This document shows, in pieces, positions 33,962 through 36,693 of a stretch of DNA of 36,693 nt. The stretch comes from Candidatus Poseidoniaceae archaeon (GTDB lineage Archaea > Thermoplasmatota > Poseidoniia > Poseidoniales > Poseidoniaceae), in assembly GCA_949373265.1 (NCBI GenBank), contig CASICT010000027.1:1-36693 (forward strand), given 5' to 3'. Under the pieces are notes generated by a model. That model ran no database searches, was not told the origin of the DNA, and was given only the letters and a program-made list of their open reading frames with translations. How positions within the stretch are numbered: the first letter of the stretch is position 1; the number at the start of each line of letters is the position of its first letter. Both the position numbers and the translations under genes were made by a program.

Positions 33962-33972
33962 AATAATAAACG
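33962..33972. promoter_or_regulatory. AATAATAAACG box upstream of the cold-shock gene
   Basis: AT-rich 11-mer located 60 nt before the csp ATG; the same 11-mer occurs at 21799-21809 ahead of a small membrane ORF. It could be a TATA element giving a leader of about 40 nt for csp, in line with cold-shock mRNAs carrying 5' leaders. Based on sequence identity of two sites only. Confidence 0.35.
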
Positions 33973-34032
33973 ACTTTTGACGCTGCTAACAAACCCGTAC
34001 ACTCAAGTAGTAGATTGCTGGGACCCAAAAAC

Positions 34033-34225
34033 ATGGCACAAGGAACTGTCAAGTGGTTTAACCAAACAAAAGGATTCGGATTTATTGAAATTGAAGGTGG
34101 CAAAGACCTCTTCGTTCACATCTCTGAAGTAGAAGGAGAAATAAACGACGGAGACACCGTCGACGTTCGAAGTCGGCGAAGGTCCAAAGGGACCTAACGC
34201 TGTCGGCGTTCGCAAGGTCGAGTGA
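34033..34225 (+). CDS. Cold-shock domain protein, interrupted by a +1 frameshift
   Basis: A CspA-type single-domain RNA chaperone of about 63 residues. [17 protein letters not shown] (RNP1 inside) and [11 protein letters not shown] (RNP2) are intact. After GDTV the frame is lost; removing one base at about 34160-34167 restores [21 protein letters not shown], the normal C-terminal beta strands, ending at TGA 34223-34225. As submitted, the frame would stop at 34197 with an unrelated tail. Bacterial-type CSPs are found in mesophilic marine archaea. ATG 34033 gives the family start MAQGTVKWF. Confidence 0.88.
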
Positions 34226-34246
34226 GATTCAATTGAATTAAGTTCA

Positions 34247-34294
34247 GATGGCAATTCGCCATAAGATCAATTTCCGCCTAAGGATTACCTTAGG
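34247..34294. repeat. Two short inverted repeats after the cold-shock gene
   Basis: ATGGC-AATTC-GCCAT (34247-34261) and CCTAAGG-ATTA-CCTTAGG (34277-34294) follow the csp stop within 70 nt. They may form hairpins at the 3' end of the csp transcript or bind a regulator. No T tract follows either. Confidence 0.35.
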
Positions 34295-34327
34295 AATACA
34301 AAGACACAATCAACATCTTGAGCCCCA

Positions 34328-34609
34328 GTGCTTAACGAGATTCAGAACATTGTCGAATTCGACATGGTCTATTTTCCCATCTACGCCGTGTCACGGCATA
34401 GAATGCAGACAATCGACCATCTGAGTTCTATTCTAGAAGTGAGTCAAGACATCTACGACATTGATTGGGATCTAGACATGATGCAAACTCAGCATCTGTT
34501 GACGCCTTCAGTTACTCACATAGGGAGCATTGAGGAACTCTTGAAAACTTCAGGCATAGTTCATCCCATCGTTCTAACTTCATGTAATCATCCAGCAACT
34601 AGTGTGTAA
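34328..34609 (+). CDS. Unrecognised ORF in the gene-poor stretch, doubtful
   Basis: 93 codons from GTG 34328. The deduced protein shows no motif, membrane helix or signal peptide that I recognise. Third codon positions contain clearly more C and G (GAC, ATC, TAC, GTC) than the neighbouring genes, which favour GAT and ATT; it is thus either a foreign gene, a remnant or chance. An inverted repeat GCCGTG-T-CACGGC (34385-34397) lies inside it. No Shine-Dalgarno sequence is seen. Confidence 0.25.
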   Translation: MLNEIQNIVEFDMVYFPIYAVSRHRMQTIDHLSSILEVSQDIYDIDWDLDMMQTQHLLTPSVTHIGSIEELLKTSGIVHPIVLTSCNHPATSV

Positions 34610-34640
34610 CTTATGGAATCCTCTATGACACGGCTTGTGG

Positions 34641-35052
34641 CTAAGTATTCCGATCAGCAGAGCCGAGTGGGCCAACCATCATGCACACCAGACAGGATTG
34701 GCATGGAAACGTGAATCGGCCTTTCGTTAGACTCAAGCATGCGCATCCAAACATATCGGCCGGCGAATGTATCCATCACCAGGAAATGGAGCCAGGCCAG
34801 AATGATCATCTCATCTCGAGAAAACATATCGACGACGATAGTTCCGGTGTCGGCATTTGTGAGCCCAAGGTGAACTAAGTACTATCCAAAAGGTTTGGAG
34901 CCAACAAGAATTCCGTAAGAAGAAATGCAAGAGGAATGGCAGACTATCCGAAGATCACCGACTATTTTCTTGGTCAATCTCGTGACGTAGGCATAGAACC
35001 ACATCAAGAACCAAAGTGGACCGATAAATATTGAAGAAAACCAAAAAGTCAT
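34641..35052 (-). pseudogene. Decayed ABA4-like (DUF4281) membrane protein gene
   Basis: Read on the minus strand from ATG 35052, about 137 codons resemble the ABA4-like family. The first part reads MTFWFSSIFIGPLWFLMWF with LTKK (family form: aP-x-x-LM, then TKK). A later part reads DMFSRDEMIILAWLHFLVMD and TFAGRYVWMRMLE (family: AWxHLLAxDLFxxR). The end, MPILSG then MMVGPLGSADRNT, is the GPLG segment. The gene is broken by TAG at 34884-34882 and by one extra base at about 34676-34690, and the middle segment is poorly conserved. The relation to ABA4-like proteins is from pattern memory, not a search. Confidence 0.55.
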
Positions 35053-35134
35053 GCTACTGCGATTGAATCCATATTACAGCCACTTACGTGACCACTTAGC
35101 TATAAGGCGACTTACAAAAGGTTGTATCAAACTA

Positions 35135-35149
35135 TGAGAATAAGAAAGT
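35135..35149 (-). terminator. T-rich stretch after the SRP RNA
   Basis: On the minus strand the RNA ends with CCACTTTCTTATTCTC and further T-rich sequence, consistent with the oligo-T signals that end archaeal transcripts. Confidence 0.4.
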
Positions 35150-35465
35150 GGGAGATCCCAAGGGTGGACCCTCGTATCCATCAGCTAAACCCACAGGCTT
35201 CCTCCGTCCCGATACCCCACGGCACCCATGGCCCCAGGTAGGGCTGCTCCGTTCCCGGCCTGACCTGTTCCCCCGGTTATTCATTTCCCGACTCCTTCCG
35301 GCTTCGGTTCGTGACACCCGGGTCACGTGGGGGCGAGACATCGACGTCCGCCTATGGGAACCAATGGACCGGCTGAGCCGCTCCTAGGTGTTCGGACCGC
35401 CATTTGCGATTTGCGGAAGAGGGCACGCAAACTCCCCTCCTATCCCAGCAAGCCGTACAGCCTAA
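35145..35465 (-). ncRNA. Signal recognition particle RNA (7S RNA), archaeal type
   Basis: A GC-rich island of about 320 nt in AT-rich DNA, on the minus strand. The invariant domain IV (helix 8) is at 35237-35275: GGTCAGGCC-GGGAAC-GGAGCAGCC, with the GGAA tetraloop and the asymmetric loop that binds SRP54 (consensus GUCAGG...GGAA...AGCAGC). The 5' half (CCGCAAATCGC, GGCGGTCCGAAC) resembles the archaeal Alu-domain part. The RNA scaffolds SRP54 and SRP19 and targets membrane proteins. Ends are estimated, and ORFs on either strand here are artefacts of the RNA gene. Confidence 0.88.
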
Positions 35466-35484
35466 CTGTTTTGAACCCACCGAG

Positions 35485-35874
35485 TCAATCAACAGAGACT
35501 TCTTCATACTTAGAGGGGCAACTAGTCTTGATTATATCCGCCTCAAATATCCACTGACCATTCTTTTCAATCAATATACCCTCAGCGTAAATAGTCCGAT
35601 TATCATCCAAACCATTCGATACTGATGCTTTACTAAAATCAATCAAGAGTTCTTCAGAAATCCCATGTAAAATAAATGTAGATGTTTCATTATCGATAGT
35701 ACCATCACGAACTTCCCCTCTAATGGCGATTTCACGGCCTTCAAGTGATTTCGGCTCATCCATTACTTCATCTACAGTTCTTGTGGCCTCAGGGGCTTCT
35801 AAGAGCAAAGTAGCGCATAATGCCGCTGTTAGTACGGCGCCGATAATCATTAACTTGGAGCGGTGAGTAAGCAA
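35485..35874 (-). CDS. CcmE-like heme chaperone of the CxxxY type
   Basis: 129 residues. N-terminal anchor helix (LMIIGAVLTAALCATLLL), then an OB-fold (REIAIRGEVRDG, STFILHG, NRTIYAEGILIEKNGQWIFEADII) and C119-P-S-K-Y123 at the site where CcmE binds heme covalently. Most bacterial CcmE have HxxxY; archaeal and some Desulfovibrio proteins have CxxxY, as here. It would pass heme to cytochromes c outside the cell. TTG 35874 is used, with GGAGG in the end of pyrD as ribosome binding site. The SRP RNA starts about 20 nt after the stop. Confidence 0.75.
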   Translation of the reverse strand: MLTHRSKLMIIGAVLTAALCATLLLEAPEATRTVDEVMDEPKSLEGREIAIRGEVRDGTIDNETSTFILHGISEELLIDFSKASVSNGLDDNRTIYAEGILIEKNGQWIFEADIIKTSCPSKYEEVSVD

Positions 35875-35875
35875 A

Positions 35876-36693
35876 TCAACCCCTCCTTGCCAAGCCTACA
35901 GCCTGGTTTAGATTCTGCAGGCCTTCTGCTTTCATTTTTTTGTCCAATCCATTTACAATCTCTTTGACTGCACTAGGACCTTGGAAAACCATGGCTGAGT
36001 AGATTTGAATAAGATTTGCACCGTTGATTATTTTCTCCCATGCATCATCGGAATTAGAGATTCCTCCAACTCCTATAATCGGCCACTGACCATCGGTGTG
36101 ATCGGCAATTAAACGGATAATTTTGGTCGAACGTGAGCGTAGTGGACTGCCAGATAGCCCCCCCGTCTCCAACATAACTCCCTCTTCATTTGGCCTTTCA
36201 GTTGTAGTATTGGTTGCAATTATCCCTGCACAACCTAGAGTCCTAGCAGTATCAACTACAGACTTAATCTGCATGTCATCGAGGTCAGGGGCTATCTTAA
36301 TCAAGACTGGTTTATTTGCAGAATGAACTTGTACGGCTGTAATTATCCGTGCTAGGTCTTCGTCTTTTTGTAACTCTCTTAAATTTGGAGTGTTAGGTGA
36401 TGATACGTTGATTACAAAACCATCAACATATGGACCGCACCTTTCAACTGTACTAGCATAATCTAGATGTGCATCTTCAAGAGATGTGATCTTTGACTTG
36501 CCGATGTTTAGGAATAAGGGAACGTTCGGTTTGCTTGAACTAGCAAGGTGGGATGCCATTTTCTGACTTCCGGGATTATTGAAACCCATTCGATTAACAA
36601 GAGCGCGATGTTTACCCGAACGAAACATTCGAGGCTTTGGATTTCCACTTTGTTCATGCTCTGTAATTCCTCCGATTTCAATGAAACCAAAGC
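35876..36693 (-). CDS. pyrD: Dihydroorotate dehydrogenase, class 2 (5' end outside the window)
   Basis: Oxidises dihydroorotate to orotate in pyrimidine synthesis, with quinone as electron acceptor in class 2. About 272 codons are visible, entering at the window edge with FGFIEIGGIT. Motifs: NRMGFNNPG, LFLNIGKSK, INVSSPNTPNLRELQ (with the class-2 catalytic Ser), IKIAPDL, IATNTTTERP, GLSGSPLR and the phosphate loop IIGVGGISNSDDAWEKI plus GANLIQIYSAMVFQGP. The N-terminal membrane-binding part lies beyond the edge. The CcmE-like gene is just downstream. Confidence 0.93.
   Translation of the reverse strand, partial: FGFIEIGGITEHEQSGNPKPRMFRSGKHRALVNRMGFNNPGSQKMASHLASSSKPNVPLFLNIGKSKITSLEDAHLDYASTVERCGPYVDGFVINVSSPNTPNLRELQKDEDLARIITAVQVHSANKPVLIKIAPDLDDMQIKSVVDTARTLGCAGIIATNTTTERPNEEGVMLETGGLSGSPLRSRSTKIIRLIADHTDGQWPIIGVGGISNSDDAWEKIINGANLIQIYSAMVFQGPSAVKEIVNGLDKKMKAEGLQNLNQAVGLARRG

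Noticed and set aside
34681..34878. Plus-strand ORF of 65 codons
   Set aside because: It is antisense to the ABA4-like pseudogene, whose minus-strand segments make better protein sense.
35132..35625. Several ORFs on both strands, up to 79 codons
   Set aside because: They lie on or next to the structured SRP RNA gene (and the end of the CcmE-like gene) and have no recognisable protein pattern.
1..36693. tRNA genes, insertion sequences or prophage genes
   Set aside because: No cloverleaf consensus, transposase motif or phage gene was recognised on reading; a tRNAscan-SE run would settle the tRNA question.

Overview
The window looks like a piece of chromosome from a planktonic marine archaeon of the Marine Group II type (Candidatus Poseidoniales). 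Archaeal or eukaryote-type information genes (S19e, PDCD5, L39e, L31e, S17e, EndA, archease, TrmJ, an archaeal-type SRP RNA) sit beside bacterial-type metabolic genes (methylmalonyl-CoA mutase and epimerase, PntA/PntB transhydrogenase, a GST, ABC export) and large membrane-anchored surface proteins. The DNA is AT-rich, genes are tightly packed with many start/stop overlaps, and many starts follow a GGTGA-like Shine-Dalgarno sequence 4-5 nt upstream. The lineage is inferred from gene content only.

Layout. 1-2.5 kb: end of a SlyD-like FKBP, methylmalonyl-CoA mutase catalytic subunit, its epimerase and a small unknown protein. 2.5-4.6 kb: a NatA/NatB-like ABC pair. 4.6-7.5 kb: a preQ0 (archaeosine precursor) operon made of a ribbon-helix-helix protein, FolE, QueE, QueC fused to MsrB, and QueD. 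7.5-10.1 kb (minus): S19e-PDCD5-L39e-L31e-S17e-unknown-TrmJ. 10.2-15.1 kb: a membrane/surface protein set with a 1170-residue ectodomain protein and a PqqD-like protein. 15.1-22.0 kb: an FGE-fold protein, a TPR protein, a TrmB-like regulator with a V4R-like end, an IscA-type protein, a YgfZ-like protein, a GST and small membrane proteins. 22.1-26.1 kb: malate dehydrogenase divergent from pntAA-pntAB-pntB. 26.2-30.5 kb: a CSCH-motif membrane protein, a TatC with a long extra C-terminal domain, and an M6-type protease. 30.4-34.2 kb: EndA (minus), a wHTH/TerB-like protein, a PfkB-family protein, archease and a cold-shock protein. 34.2-36.7 kb: a gene-poor stretch with a decayed ABA4-like gene, the SRP RNA, a CcmE-like protein and a partial pyrD.

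Five genes (methylmalonyl-CoA mutase, ABC permease, folE, csp and the ABA4-like pseudogene) each need exactly one base removed to restore the conserved frame. In three of them the extra base lies in a GGG or CCC run. This pattern points more to insertion-type sequencing error than to five independent real mutations. The ABA4-like copy also carries an in-frame stop.

The most unusual biology is in the preQ0 operon. QueC has lost all four cysteine positions of its zinc site and carries a complete MsrB domain, and the operon starts with a small DNA-binding protein preceded by a tandem repeat. Other points of note are the TatC fusion, a CxxxY-type CcmE, a PfkB-family protein without its catalytic aspartate next to archease, and a 102-bp convergent overlap that covers the EndA catalytic lysine.
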